Origin: an uncultured Sphingomonadales bacterium
Lineage (GTDB): Bacteria > Pseudomonadota > Alphaproteobacteria > Sphingomonadales > Sphingomonadaceae
Direction of reading: 5' to 3'
Length of the DNA stretch: 6,157 bases
Assembly (NCBI GenBank): GCA_903893935.1
Contig: CAITOD010000549.1
Location: 1-6,157 of the forward strand
A model generated the notes under the pieces. The model did not search any database. It saw only the letters and a list, made by a program, of their open reading frames with translations, and had not been told where the DNA came from. The translations under genes were made by a program, and so were the position numbers. Shown here one piece after another: positions 1 through 5,469 of the stretch (the stretch's first letter is position 1; each line of letters begins with the position of its first letter).

Positions 1-2
1 AA

Positions 3-1367
3 GCAAACGGCGTGCGGCCCTGGCTGTCGGATGTCGAACGGCGGCTCTATGCGTTTTTTGCGGCGACCAATTTCTATGCTGCGGCCAAATCGGGCTATGG
101 CGAAATGGGGCTGTTCGGCACCGAAGGCTGCGTGATGGTCGAACATCCGGTGGCGGGCGCGGTGTGCCACGCGCTGACATTCGGCGAATACTGGATCGGC
201 CTGTCCGACGCGCTGGTGCCCGATACTTTGTATCGCGTGTGCCCGATGAGCGTGAAGCAGGCGATCGATACGTTTGGCGATGCCTGTTCGGCGATGATCC
301 GCTCGCTGTATGATCGCAGCCAGTATGAAGCGGCGGTCGAAATCTATCATGCGATCGAGCCCGATCCCGGCTTCAACCCGCAACAGTTTGGCGCCAAGCC
401 GTGGCGCTCGGTCTATTGGGACCCGGCCGACCGGTCGGACAGCGTGCTGCGCCAGTCGGGCTATCACGAACAGCCGTTCTGGGCGCCGCGCTGGGATGTT
501 GTCGGCGGCAATACTTATGGCGTGTCGCCGGGGATGGAAGCGCTGCCGGCGCTGCGCGAATTGCAGATGCAGGCCAAGCGCCGCAACGAGGCGATCGACC
601 AGATGGTCAAGCCCGAAAAGATCGCCCCGCCCAATGTGCGCCTGACCGGCGAGCCGGGGCGTGTGGTGGCAGCCGCGGGCGTCGATCGCGACCAGATCTT
701 CATTCCTTATCCGATGCCTTACCAGGCGGTGGCGGCAATCGGCGAGGAAATGGACAAGTGCCGCGGGCAGATCGATTCGCTGGCGTTTGCCGATCTGTTC
801 AACGCGATCACCAATATGGCGGGAATCCAGCCGCGCACGGTCGAGGAAATTGCCGCGCGCAACGAAGAAAAGCTGACCCAGCTTGGCCCGGTGATCGAGC
901 GGGTGTCGAACGAAAAGCTGCAAGTGGCGATCGAGCGCGCGTTCGGCATTCTCCAGCGCGGCGGGATGTTGCCGCCGGTTCCGCAAGCGCTTTCGAACAA
1001 GCCGCTCAATGTCGAATTCGTGTCGATCCTGCAGCAGATGCAGCGGATGGGCGGGCTCGGGCAGATCGAACGCGTGGTGGGCTTTGTCGGCAATCTGGCT
1101 GCGGTGCATCCCGATGCGCTCGACATGATCGATTTTGACGAAGCGGTCGATGAATATGGCTATCGCGCCGGCGCCCCGGCGCGGCTGATCCGCCCGGCAC
1201 GCGAAGTGGCGGCCTTGCGCCAGGCGCGCGCGGCGCAAGCGGCCACCGCGCAGACTTTGGCGGCGATGCCGGCGATGAAAGCGGGCGCGGATGCGGCGCG
1301 ACTGCTCGCGGCGACCGATCTTGGCAATGGCGACAGCCTGCTGTCGCGCCTGCTGCCACCGGGCTGA
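3..1367 (+). CDS. Portal / head-to-tail connector protein (T7 gp8-like), 5' end outside the window
   Basis: The portal forms the dodecameric ring at one capsid vertex, through which DNA is packaged and ejected and onto which the tail is built. The frame is open from base 3 (codons A-N-G-V-R-P-W), so the GTG at 12 is very probably an internal valine and the true start lies upstream. The 454 visible residues compare with about 500-560 usual for podovirus head-tail connectors, so roughly the first 80-100 are missing. Family features seen are RPWLSDVERR followed by NFY and a GYGEMGLFGT block near the visible N-terminus, an SVYWDP segment near residue 135, GVSPGMEALPALRELQ near 170-185, then a long helical region and a C-terminal Ala/Arg-rich tail after about residue 390, typical of connector proteins. 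The stop (TGA 1365-1367) is 5-8 bases before the next start, so the genes are probably co-transcribed. Assignment rests on recalled family motifs, not a search. Confidence 0.92.
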   Translation, partial: ANGVRPWLSDVERRLYAFFAATNFYAAAKSGYGEMGLFGTEGCVMVEHPVAGAVCHALTFGEYWIGLSDALVPDTLYRVCPMSVKQAIDTFGDACSAMIRSLYDRSQYEAAVEIYHAIEPDPGFNPQQFGAKPWRSVYWDPADRSDSVLRQSGYHEQPFWAPRWDVVGGNTYGVSPGMEALPALRELQMQAKRRNEAIDQMVKPEKIAPPNVRLTGEPGRVVAAAGVDRDQIFIPYPMPYQAVAAIGEEMDKCRGQIDSLAFADLFNAITNMAGIQPRTVEEIAARNEEKLTQLGPVIERVSNEKLQVAIERAFGILQRGGMLPPVPQALSNKPLNVEFVSILQQMQRMGGLGQIERVVGFVGNLAAVHPDALDMIDFDEAVDEYGYRAGAPARLIRPAREVAALRQARAAQAATAQTLAAMPAMKAGADAARLLAATDLGNGDSLLSRLLPPG

Positions 1368-1375
1368 GCGCAGTG

Positions 1376-1720
1376 ATGGCGTTTGACGCGAAAGATGCCG
1401 AATTCCTGCTCACCCGCCCCGAATTTCGCCGTTTTTTGTTTGCCGCGATCCAAAGTGCCGGAATTCTGGGGCAGACCGTATCGGCCAGCAGCGCCCCGGG
1501 CCGCGATCTCCACCATCTCGAAGGACGCCGCGCGCTGGGCTTCGACCTTTTGCAGATGGTGCATGCCGGACAGAGCGAAGCGGTGCGCCAAGCCGATCCC
1601 GACGGGATCACCACGCTCAGCCTCGGCCTGACCGAGGCGCTCAATTGCAAGGACAGCCGACGTGACGCAAGAAGCCCCCGCGACAGCGCCCGCTATGACG
1701 AGCTCCCCGACGCCGGTTGA
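1376..1720 (+). CDS. Bbp19-family phage structural protein
   Basis: A 114-aa protein if started at ATG 1376; a GTG directly before it (1373) would add one Met. No strong Shine-Dalgarno sequence is visible, so translation is probably coupled to the portal stop at 1367. The core (about residues 8-65) has the pattern I associate with the Bbp19 family of BPP-1-like phages: a short acidic stretch, then RPEFRRFLFAAIQSAGIL, a spacer, and HHLEGRRALGFDLLQMV, where the E-G-R-R-x-x-G element is the most telling. The exact role in the virion is unknown to me; the gene sits between portal and scaffold as in BPP-1-type phages. The last about 20 residues (rich in Arg, Asp and Ser) lie in the 59-bp overlap with the scaffold gene and look unlike the conserved core, so they may be under weak constraint. 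No membrane segment or signal peptide is seen. Confidence 0.75.
   Translation: MAFDAKDAEFLLTRPEFRRFLFAAIQSAGILGQTVSASSAPGRDLHHLEGRRALGFDLLQMVHAGQSEAVRQADPDGITTLSLGLTEALNCKDSRRDARSPRDSARYDELPDAG
1649..1653 (+). promoter_or_regulatory. Ribosome binding site (AAGGA) for the scaffold gene
   Basis: AAGGA lies 8 bases before GTG 1662, inside the preceding Bbp19-like gene. It supports the GTG as the scaffold start rather than the in-frame ATG at 1695, which has no comparable purine-rich element at a good distance. Confidence 0.65.
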
Positions 1721-2291
1721 GCCGGCGCCGGCAAGCACCGCCCCGGTTTCGACCGAAGGCGACGCATCGGGCGCGCCGCTACCCCTGGCCCCGCCCGCAG
1801 CTCTGACCCCCGAACGCTATGATCTGGCGCTCGAAGGGTTCACGATCGATCCTGCGCTGGTGCAGAATGCCGATCCGGTGCTGCGCGAAATCGGCCTGAG
1901 CAACGATGCCGCGAACAAATTGCTGCCGGTCGCGCGCGACATCATGGCGCGCACGCAGGATGCGCTGGTGCGCCAGATCGAAGACGCTGCCGCGATTCAG
2001 AAAAAGACCTGGTACGACGCATTTCTTGCCGATCCCGATATCGGCGGCGCGCGGCGCGGCGAGACCGAGCACCTGACTGCCAAAGCGCTCGATGCGCTCG
2101 GCTATCGGCAAGGTCACCCGTTTCGCCAGGCGCTCAACGACAGCGGATTTGGCAACCACCCCGACATGATCCGCGCGTTCCGCCGGCTGGGCGAACTGGT
2201 CGGCGAAGATGGCAGCTTTGTGCGGCCGACCACCGCGAGCAACGCCAAACGCCCGGTGTGGGAGCGGCTCTATCCCAACGAATCGCGCTGA
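1662..2291 (+). CDS. Capsid scaffolding protein
   Basis: A 209-aa protein just upstream of the coat gene, the standard place for a scaffold, which chaperones coat subunits into a procapsid and is then lost or cleaved. Residues 1-48 are low complexity, rich in Pro, Ala, Ser and Thr, and likely disordered. From 49 (TPERYDLALEGF) it follows a layout I know from podovirus and siphovirus scaffold/protease-like proteins: an acidic helical region (about 70-115), a KKTWYDAFLADPDIGG element (114-129), an alanine-rich helix, then a DSGFGNHPDMIRAFRRLGE element (160-178) and a basic C-terminus with WERLYP. I see no clear protease catalytic motif, so a pure scaffold role is preferred. The start GTG 1662 is set by AAGGA at 1649-1653; ATG 1695 would remove 11 residues of the disordered arm. 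The gene begins 59 bp inside its upstream neighbour. Its stop codon is part of a hairpin (2284-2301). Confidence 0.82.
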   Translation: MTQEAPATAPAMTSSPTPVEPAPASTAPVSTEGDASGAPLPLAPPAALTPERYDLALEGFTIDPALVQNADPVLREIGLSNDAANKLLPVARDIMARTQDALVRQIEDAAAIQKKTWYDAFLADPDIGGARRGETEHLTAKALDALGYRQGHPFRQALNDSGFGNHPDMIRAFRRLGELVGEDGSFVRPTTASNAKRPVWERLYPNESR

Positions 2292-2323
2292 ACTCAGCGC
2301 GCCGGCGGCTTTTTTGAGCCGGC
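2284..2323 (+). terminator. Hairpin pair with T6 run after the scaffold gene (possible weak terminator or attenuator)
   Basis: Bases 2284-2290 (CGCGCTG) pair exactly with 2295-2301 (CAGCGCG) around a 4-base loop; the stem includes the last scaffold codons and part of the stop. Then come GC-rich bases and TTTTTT at 2310-2315. A second possible stem pairs 2301-2306 (GCCGGC) with 2318-2323 (GCCGGC), with the T run in its loop, and shares base 2301 with the first stem. The 8-base spacer between stem one and the T run is not typical of an intrinsic terminator, so full termination is doubtful. A partial terminator, an RNA end/processing signal or simple mRNA protection are all possible. Confidence 0.4.
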
Positions 2324-2333
2324 ACCAACTTTG

Positions 2334-2350
2334 CCCGTGGCTTGCACGGG
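2334..2350 (+). promoter_or_regulatory. Small 5' leader hairpin before the coat gene
   Basis: CCCGTG (2334-2339) pairs perfectly with CACGGG (2345-2350) around the 5-base loop GCTTG, followed by TCTTTCC and then the coat ribosome binding site. It could be a short terminator-like stem or a stabilising structure at the 5' end of a coat mRNA. I see no convincing -35/-10 promoter in the gap. Confidence 0.35.
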
Positions 2351-2358
2351 TCTTTCCT

Positions 2359-2364
2359 GAGGAG
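2359..2364 (+). promoter_or_regulatory. Strong ribosome binding site (GAGGAG) for the coat gene
   Basis: GAGGAG ends 8 bases before ATG 2373. It is the best Shine-Dalgarno match in the window, as expected for the most abundant virion protein. Confidence 0.75.
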
Positions 2365-2372
2365 ACCAAACG

Positions 2373-3389
2373 ATGGCCATTCTTGGCAGTTCATACTGGA
2401 ATCTGATCGATGTGCTGAAGTCCAGCAGCGACGGCATCGGTGATGTCGTCGAAGCGCTGACCCAGCTCACGCCGTTCATGAAAGACGCCAACGTCATTTC
2501 GTGCAACAGCGGCACCGAACATCGTTCCTCGATCCGCACCGGCCTGCCATCGGTCTCGTGGGGTGCGCTCTATCAGGGCATCGCGCAATCGAAAGGCAAT
2601 TACACCGAAGTCAAAGACACCACCGGGTTTGTCGAAGGCCTGTCGAGTGTCGACGAGCGCCTGCTTAACCTCAAGCCCGATGAATCCGCCAAATTGCGGC
2701 TCGTCGAAGGCCAGGGCTTTCTCGAAGCGATCGCGCAGACGGTGGAAAGCGCGATCTGGTACTCGGATGTCAAAGTCAACGGCAAGCAGTTCCACGGGCT
2801 GGGGCCGCGCTTCAATTCGCACCTCAACCCCAATGTCATCAGCGGTGGCGCGACCGGATCGAACAACACGTCGATCTGGTTCGTGACGCACGGCGACATG
2901 CAGACTTCGGCGATCGTGCCCGACAGCATCCCGGGCGGCATCCAGCGCGAGGACATGGGCCGTCAACGCGTGCTCGATACCAATGGCAACCCGTTTTACG
3001 TCAAGGAAGAAAAGTTCACCCAGCATGTCGGGCTGTGCGTGCGCGACTGGCGCTATAACGCGCGGATTGCCAATATCGACGTGCCCAGTGTGATTGCCGG
3101 GACAGTCGCGCTCAACCCCTTGATGCGGCATGCCTATTACAAGCTGCAGGGGCGCCGCTCGTACCGGCTCGAAGCCGAAGGCCAGATCAGCCCGGGCCGC
3201 ACTGTGATCTACATGAACCGCACGCTGCTCGAAGCGCTCGATGCCGAAGGCACCAATGGCCGGTCGGGCGTCGACAATTTCGTGCGGCTGACACCGATGG
3301 AAATCCAGGGCGAGGAAGTGCTGACCTGGCGCGGCATTCCGATCCGCGAAACCGACGCTCTGCTCACCACCGAGACGCTGGTTTCGTAA
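2373..3389 (+). CDS. Major capsid protein (BPP-1 Bbp17 / GP7-like)
   Basis: A 338-aa shell protein, a normal length for this coat family. The start is ATG 2373, set by GAGGAG at 2359-2364. Recognisable blocks in order: an N-terminal helix beginning MAILGSSYWNL (1-12) and running to LTPFMKDANVI (about 32-42); RTGLPSVSWGALYQGI (55-70) leading to GFVEGLSSVDERL; a helical stretch KLRLVEGQGFLEAIAQ (107-122); YSDVKVNGKQFHGLGPRFN (130-148), then SGGATGSNNTSIWFV (157-171); FTQHVGLCVRDWRYNARIAN (215-234); and at the C-terminus WRGIPIRETDALLTTE (319-334). These match my memory of the coat family shared by BPP-1-like podoviruses, which has an HK97-type fold (for BPP-1, a topologically permuted variant is published). 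The fold here is inferred. Non-coding gaps with hairpins lie on both sides, so the gene may be expressed as its own stabilised message. Confidence 0.9.
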   Translation: MAILGSSYWNLIDVLKSSSDGIGDVVEALTQLTPFMKDANVISCNSGTEHRSSIRTGLPSVSWGALYQGIAQSKGNYTEVKDTTGFVEGLSSVDERLLNLKPDESAKLRLVEGQGFLEAIAQTVESAIWYSDVKVNGKQFHGLGPRFNSHLNPNVISGGATGSNNTSIWFVTHGDMQTSAIVPDSIPGGIQREDMGRQRVLDTNGNPFYVKEEKFTQHVGLCVRDWRYNARIANIDVPSVIAGTVALNPLMRHAYYKLQGRRSYRLEAEGQISPGRTVIYMNRTLLEALDAEGTNGRSGVDNFVRLTPMEIQGEEVLTWRGIPIRETDALLTTETLVS

Positions 3390-3420
3390 ACTTCGACCAT
3401 TGAACCGATCTGGTTCCGAT

Positions 3421-3462
3421 CGCGCCGGGATCGTGCTCCATCCTGCGCCTGATCCCGGCGCG
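3421..3462 (+). promoter_or_regulatory. Perfect 12-bp inverted repeat between coat and cement genes
   Basis: Bases 3421-3432 (CGCGCCGGGATC) are the exact reverse complement of 3451-3462, with an 18-base loop. As RNA this is a very stable stem. No T run follows (the next bases are CGGGCAAACAAGG), so it is not a classical intrinsic terminator. A 3' mRNA-protecting stem for the coat message, a processing site or a protein-bound DNA palindrome could all explain it. A weaker 5-bp stem (GAACC 3402-3406 with GGTTC 3412-3416) lies just upstream. Confidence 0.6.
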
Positions 3463-3485
3463 CGGGCAAACAAGGATATTGCTTC

Positions 3486-3923
3486 ATGATCATCGACACT
3501 TCGCTTGTGCTCAGCAACCAGCAAGCGGTGACCGTTTCGGCGCCGTCGACCAATATGCTCGATCTGGGCGCGACCGGCACGCCCTTCGGCGCCACGCTTC
3601 CGCTCGTGCGCGATATTGGCGAGGGCGAGCCGATCGCGCTTGCCGTTTCGGTGGGCCAGACCTTTACCGGGCTTACGTCGCTGCAAGTCCTGGTGCAGAC
3701 CTCGCCTGATGGCGCGACCTGGACCACGGTCGACAGCGGCGCGGTGATCCCGGCGGCATCGCTGGTGGCGGGCTATCAGTTTGCCGTGCCCAAACTCGTG
3801 CAGGAAGCGGGCAGCCGTTACATCCAGCTCTATTACACGGTGACCGGCACCGCGACGGCGGGTGCGATCAACGCCGCGATCGTCGCCAGCCGCCAGAGCA
3901 ATATCAACTGCGGTGGCGTGTAA
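3486..3923 (+). CDS. Capsid cement / decoration protein (Bbp16 family)
   Basis: A 145-aa protein right after the coat gene. In BPP-1 the equivalent Bbp16 binds the outside of the shell and locks coat subunits together. Visible features: an N-terminal MIIDTSLVLSNQQAVT then STNMLDLG (22-28), followed by a run of alternating hydrophobic residues typical of a beta-sandwich: RDIGEGEPIALAVSVGQTFT (42-61), LQVLVQTSPDGATW (66-79), and RYIQLYYTVTGTATAGAINA (111-130). The strand-rich profile, length and position all fit the Bbp16 family; there is no signal peptide or membrane segment. The start ATG 3486 has AAGGA at 3472-3476, 9 bases upstream. The stop TAA overlaps the start of the next gene (TAATG). 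Confidence 0.88.
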   Translation: MIIDTSLVLSNQQAVTVSAPSTNMLDLGATGTPFGATLPLVRDIGEGEPIALAVSVGQTFTGLTSLQVLVQTSPDGATWTTVDSGAVIPAASLVAGYQFAVPKLVQEAGSRYIQLYYTVTGTATAGAINAAIVASRQSNINCGGV

Positions 3924-4099
3924 TGCCCGAATACCGCGCCAGTGCGCCGATCTATCTGAACCGCGAAGGCCGGCTGATCGAAACCGGTGAAGTGTTCACC
4001 AGCGACGAAACCCCCGGCCTGGCATGGATTCCGCTTGGCGATGCATCACACGCGCCTGCGCCACCGGCCCCGCGCAAAACGGCGCCATCTGCGCGATGA
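3923..4099 (+). CDS. Small phage structural-module protein, 58 aa
   Basis: ATG 3923 overlaps the cement gene's TAA by one base (TAATG), a sign of translational coupling; only a weak GGTGG (3912-3916) lies upstream. The 58-aa product starts MPEYRASAPIYLNREGRLIE, continues with TGEVFTSDETPGLAWIPLGD (21-40), and ends in an Ala/Pro/Arg-rich tail. The pattern Y-R-A-x-A-P-I-Y ... G-R-L-I-E-x-G-E-x-F ... P-G-x-x-W-x-P-L is one I have seen in short hypothetical proteins placed between capsid and tail genes of many phages. Role unknown; a minor head or head-completion component is only a guess from position. Codon use matches its neighbours (third positions mostly G or C), which supports real coding. 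It ends (TGA 4097-4099) just before the hairpin at 4115-4149. Confidence 0.7.
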   Translation: MPEYRASAPIYLNREGRLIETGEVFTSDETPGLAWIPLGDASHAPAPPAPRKTAPSAR

Positions 4100-4114
4100 T
4101 GGCAATCTGATCCG

Positions 4115-4149
4115 GGTGCGGAGTGCCGGGCGAACCCGGGCTCCGCACC
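4115..4149 (+). promoter_or_regulatory. Long two-part hairpin upstream of the tail adaptor gene
   Basis: Outer stem: GGTGCGGAG (4115-4123) with CTCCGCACC (4141-4149), 9 bp. Inner stem: CCGGG (4126-4130) with CCCGG (4135-4139), closed by the tetraloop CGAA (4131-4134). A small internal bulge (T4124, G4125 opposite G4140) separates them, giving 14 paired bases in 35 nt. A short T-rich patch (ATATTTT, 4161-4167) begins 12 bases after the stem, too far for a standard intrinsic terminator. It could be a processing or stabilising element separating head from tail messages. Confidence 0.55.
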
Positions 4150-4169
4150 TTGCGAACGCCATATTTTAC

Positions 4170-4173
4170 AGGA
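4170..4173 (+). promoter_or_regulatory. Ribosome binding site (AGGA) fixing the tail adaptor start
   Basis: CAGGA (4169-4173) ends 9 bases before ATG 4183. The earlier in-frame GTG at 4123 has no such element and falls inside the hairpin, so 4183 is the better start. Confidence 0.65.
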
Positions 4174-4182
4174 TCTTCCCAC

Positions 4183-4824
4183 ATGGCCACGCTTGACGAC
4201 ATCTGCAACATGGCGCTGGCGGAAATCGCAGCCGGTCCGATCACCGATGTGACCGACAATTCGATCGAAGCGCGCGAGGTCAGCCGCTTTGCCGCCCCGC
4301 TGCTGAGCGAAGTTTCGCTGTGGTCCGACTGGAGCTGGGCGGTGGCCCGCGCGGTGCTGACCGCGACCACCAACGATCGCCCGGCGGAATGGACGCAAGC
4401 CTACAGCGTCCCCGCCGATTGCGCGCGTCCGCTGGCGGTGCGCGCAATGGAGGACAGCGCGTGGTGGCTGCCGCTCGGCGGGCCGGGCCCGTTTCCGCTC
4501 CAGGATGCGGTGCCGCTGGCGTTTTTGCACGAGGGCGGCCTGATCTATTCCAACGTGTGCGATGCGACGCTGGTCTATGTTGCAGCACTGACCGACCCGA
4601 CGCTGTTGCCGCCGCTGGTGCAGCGCGCATTTGCGCTCGAACTGGCCGCGCGCGTCGCCATTCCGATCCGCAAGGATACCGGGCTGGCGCGCGAACTGGG
4701 CGAAGCGGCCGAGCTGGCGCGCGCGCGCGCGATCGCCGAGGACTACAACCAGCGCGTGCGCCGCCCGGCAAGCTATACGAGCGAAGCCGCATTTGCCCGC
4801 GCCGGGATCGGGGAAGCGCTGTGA
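4183..4824 (+). CDS. Tail adaptor / tail tubular protein A-like (T7 gp11-like)
   Basis: A 213-aa protein, close to the about 200 aa of T7 gp11, which forms the ring joining the portal to the tail nozzle. Family features: an N-terminal helix MATLDDICNMALAEIAAGPI followed by a VTDNSIEAREVSRF stretch (23-36), then LLSEVSLWSDWSWAVARA (40-57), where the hydrophobic W-x-x-W pattern is typical; AEWTQAYSVPADCARPL (68-84), the most diagnostic element; and LVYVAALTDPTLLPPLVQRAFALELAARVAIPI (130-162), matching the usual 'dP..lpp.f..A....LAarlA.pi' end segment, then a charged helix. The start ATG 4183 is chosen on AGGA at 4170-4173; the frame is open upstream to GTG 4123, but those 20 residues do not look like the family N-terminus. 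The stop overlaps a possible GTG start (4821) of the next gene, so translation is likely coupled. A (GC)7 tract at 4717-4730 encodes an Ala-Arg run. Confidence 0.85.
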   Translation: MATLDDICNMALAEIAAGPITDVTDNSIEAREVSRFAAPLLSEVSLWSDWSWAVARAVLTATTNDRPAEWTQAYSVPADCARPLAVRAMEDSAWWLPLGGPGPFPLQDAVPLAFLHEGGLIYSNVCDATLVYVAALTDPTLLPPLVQRAFALELAARVAIPIRKDTGLARELGEAAELARARAIAEDYNQRVRRPASYTSEAAFARAGIGEAL

Positions 4825-4826
4825 CC

Positions 4827-5465
4827 ATGCGCATCCCCCAGGTCAATTTCAGCAAAGGCGAGCTTGGACCGCAGCTCTATGGCCGGTTCGATGTCGATGC
4901 CTGGCAATCGGCGCTGCGACAGGCGCGCAACGTGATCGTGATGAAATATGGCGGGGTTACCAAGCGCCCCGGCACGCGGCTGGTCGGCCAGGTGATCAAC
5001 GCCACCGAGCCCGCCATGCTGATTCCGTTCCAGTTTTCGATGACGCAGACTTATGCGCTGGAAATGGGCCAGGGCTATATGGCGCCTTGTGCGCTTGGCG
5101 GCCGCATTCTGGAATCCGAACAGGTGATAACCGCGATTACCAACGCCGCTCAGGCGCAACTGACAATCGCCTGGCACGGGTTTTCGGCAGGTGACCTGAT
5201 CTATCTCGCCGGGGTTGAAGGTGGCCTTGGCACTTTGCTCAATTATCGCACCTGGACGGTGATGGCGGTAATCGATGCGAATACTGTCAGCATCAACGCG
5301 GATACCTCGGCAAGTCCTGCGTTTACCGGCTGCACTGGCGGGACTGCCAACACTGCACCGCCAATCGTGGTGCCACCGCCAGCCGTGCCCCCGCCGGTCG
5401 CTCCCGTACCCGGGCCGATCATCTCGTATGGCGGCGGGATCGGCATCAACAGTCTGGAGAAATGA
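4827..5465 (+). CDS. Bbp13-like / tail tubular B-like tail protein, N-terminal part, ending in a Pro-rich extension
   Basis: A 212-aa protein from ATG 4827. An in-frame GTG at 4821, overlapping the adaptor stop, has the better-spaced GGGGA (4810-4814), so either start is possible. Residues 1-85 match the N-terminus of large short-tail proteins of BPP-1-like phages: PQVNFSKGELGPQLYGRFD (4-22), a Trp-Gln/Ala helix, RNVIVMKYGGVTKRPGTR (34-51) and LIPFQFSMTQTYALEMGQGY (65-84). A beta-rich domain follows with the family's WHGFSAGDLIYLAGVEG element (116-132) and an NYRTWTVMAV strand. In relatives I recall, the chain continues for several hundred more residues. Here, after GCTGGTANTA (168-177), it runs into Pro/Val-rich repeats (178-197), a glycine patch (ISYGGGIG) and a stop at 5463-5465. 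The expected continuation is in the next ORF, in another frame. Confidence 0.8.
   Translation: MRIPQVNFSKGELGPQLYGRFDVDAWQSALRQARNVIVMKYGGVTKRPGTRLVGQVINATEPAMLIPFQFSMTQTYALEMGQGYMAPCALGGRILESEQVITAITNAAQAQLTIAWHGFSAGDLIYLAGVEGGLGTLLNYRTWTVMAVIDANTVSINADTSASPAFTGCTGGTANTAPPIVVPPPAVPPPVAPVPGPIISYGGGIGINSLEK
5456..5460 (+). promoter_or_regulatory. Ribosome binding site (GGAGA) for the second tail ORF
   Basis: GGAGA ends 9 bases before ATG 5470 and lies within the last codons of the preceding ORF. It argues that the downstream part is translated on its own, by reinitiation after the TGA at 5463-5465, rather than being a dead fragment left by a recent frameshift. Confidence 0.6.
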
Positions 5466-5469
5466 TCCG

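Noticed and set aside
401..1138. A 245-codon + strand frame inside the portal gene
   Set aside because: Out-of-frame shadow, rich in Gly, Arg and Ala, with no family pattern.
1006..1738. Two - strand open frames of about 190-215 codons across the portal end, Bbp19-like and scaffold genes
   Set aside because: Composition is biased to Arg/Ala/Ser with no motif, and they lie opposite well-supported genes.
2316..2358. Promoter for the coat gene in the gap
   Set aside because: TTGAGC at 2314-2319 can be read as a -35 box, but no acceptable -10 follows at 16-18 bases. Not supported.
2391..3686. A 431-codon open frame on the - strand across the coat gene
   Set aside because: It mirrors the coat gene; GC-rich coding DNA often leaves the opposite strand open. 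The product is His/Arg-rich with no recognisable domain, and the + strand has a strong ribosome binding site and a clear coat protein.
4123..4182. GTG 4123 as start of the tail adaptor
   Set aside because: It lies in the hairpin, has no ribosome binding site, and adds 20 residues unlike the family N-terminus. ATG 4183 has AGGA at a good distance.
4320..4826. Upstream extension of the first tail ORF (frame open from 4320)
   Set aside because: This part is out of frame with the tail adaptor and reads as a Gly/Arg/Ala-rich shadow. Family-like sequence begins only at MRIPQVNFSK (4827).
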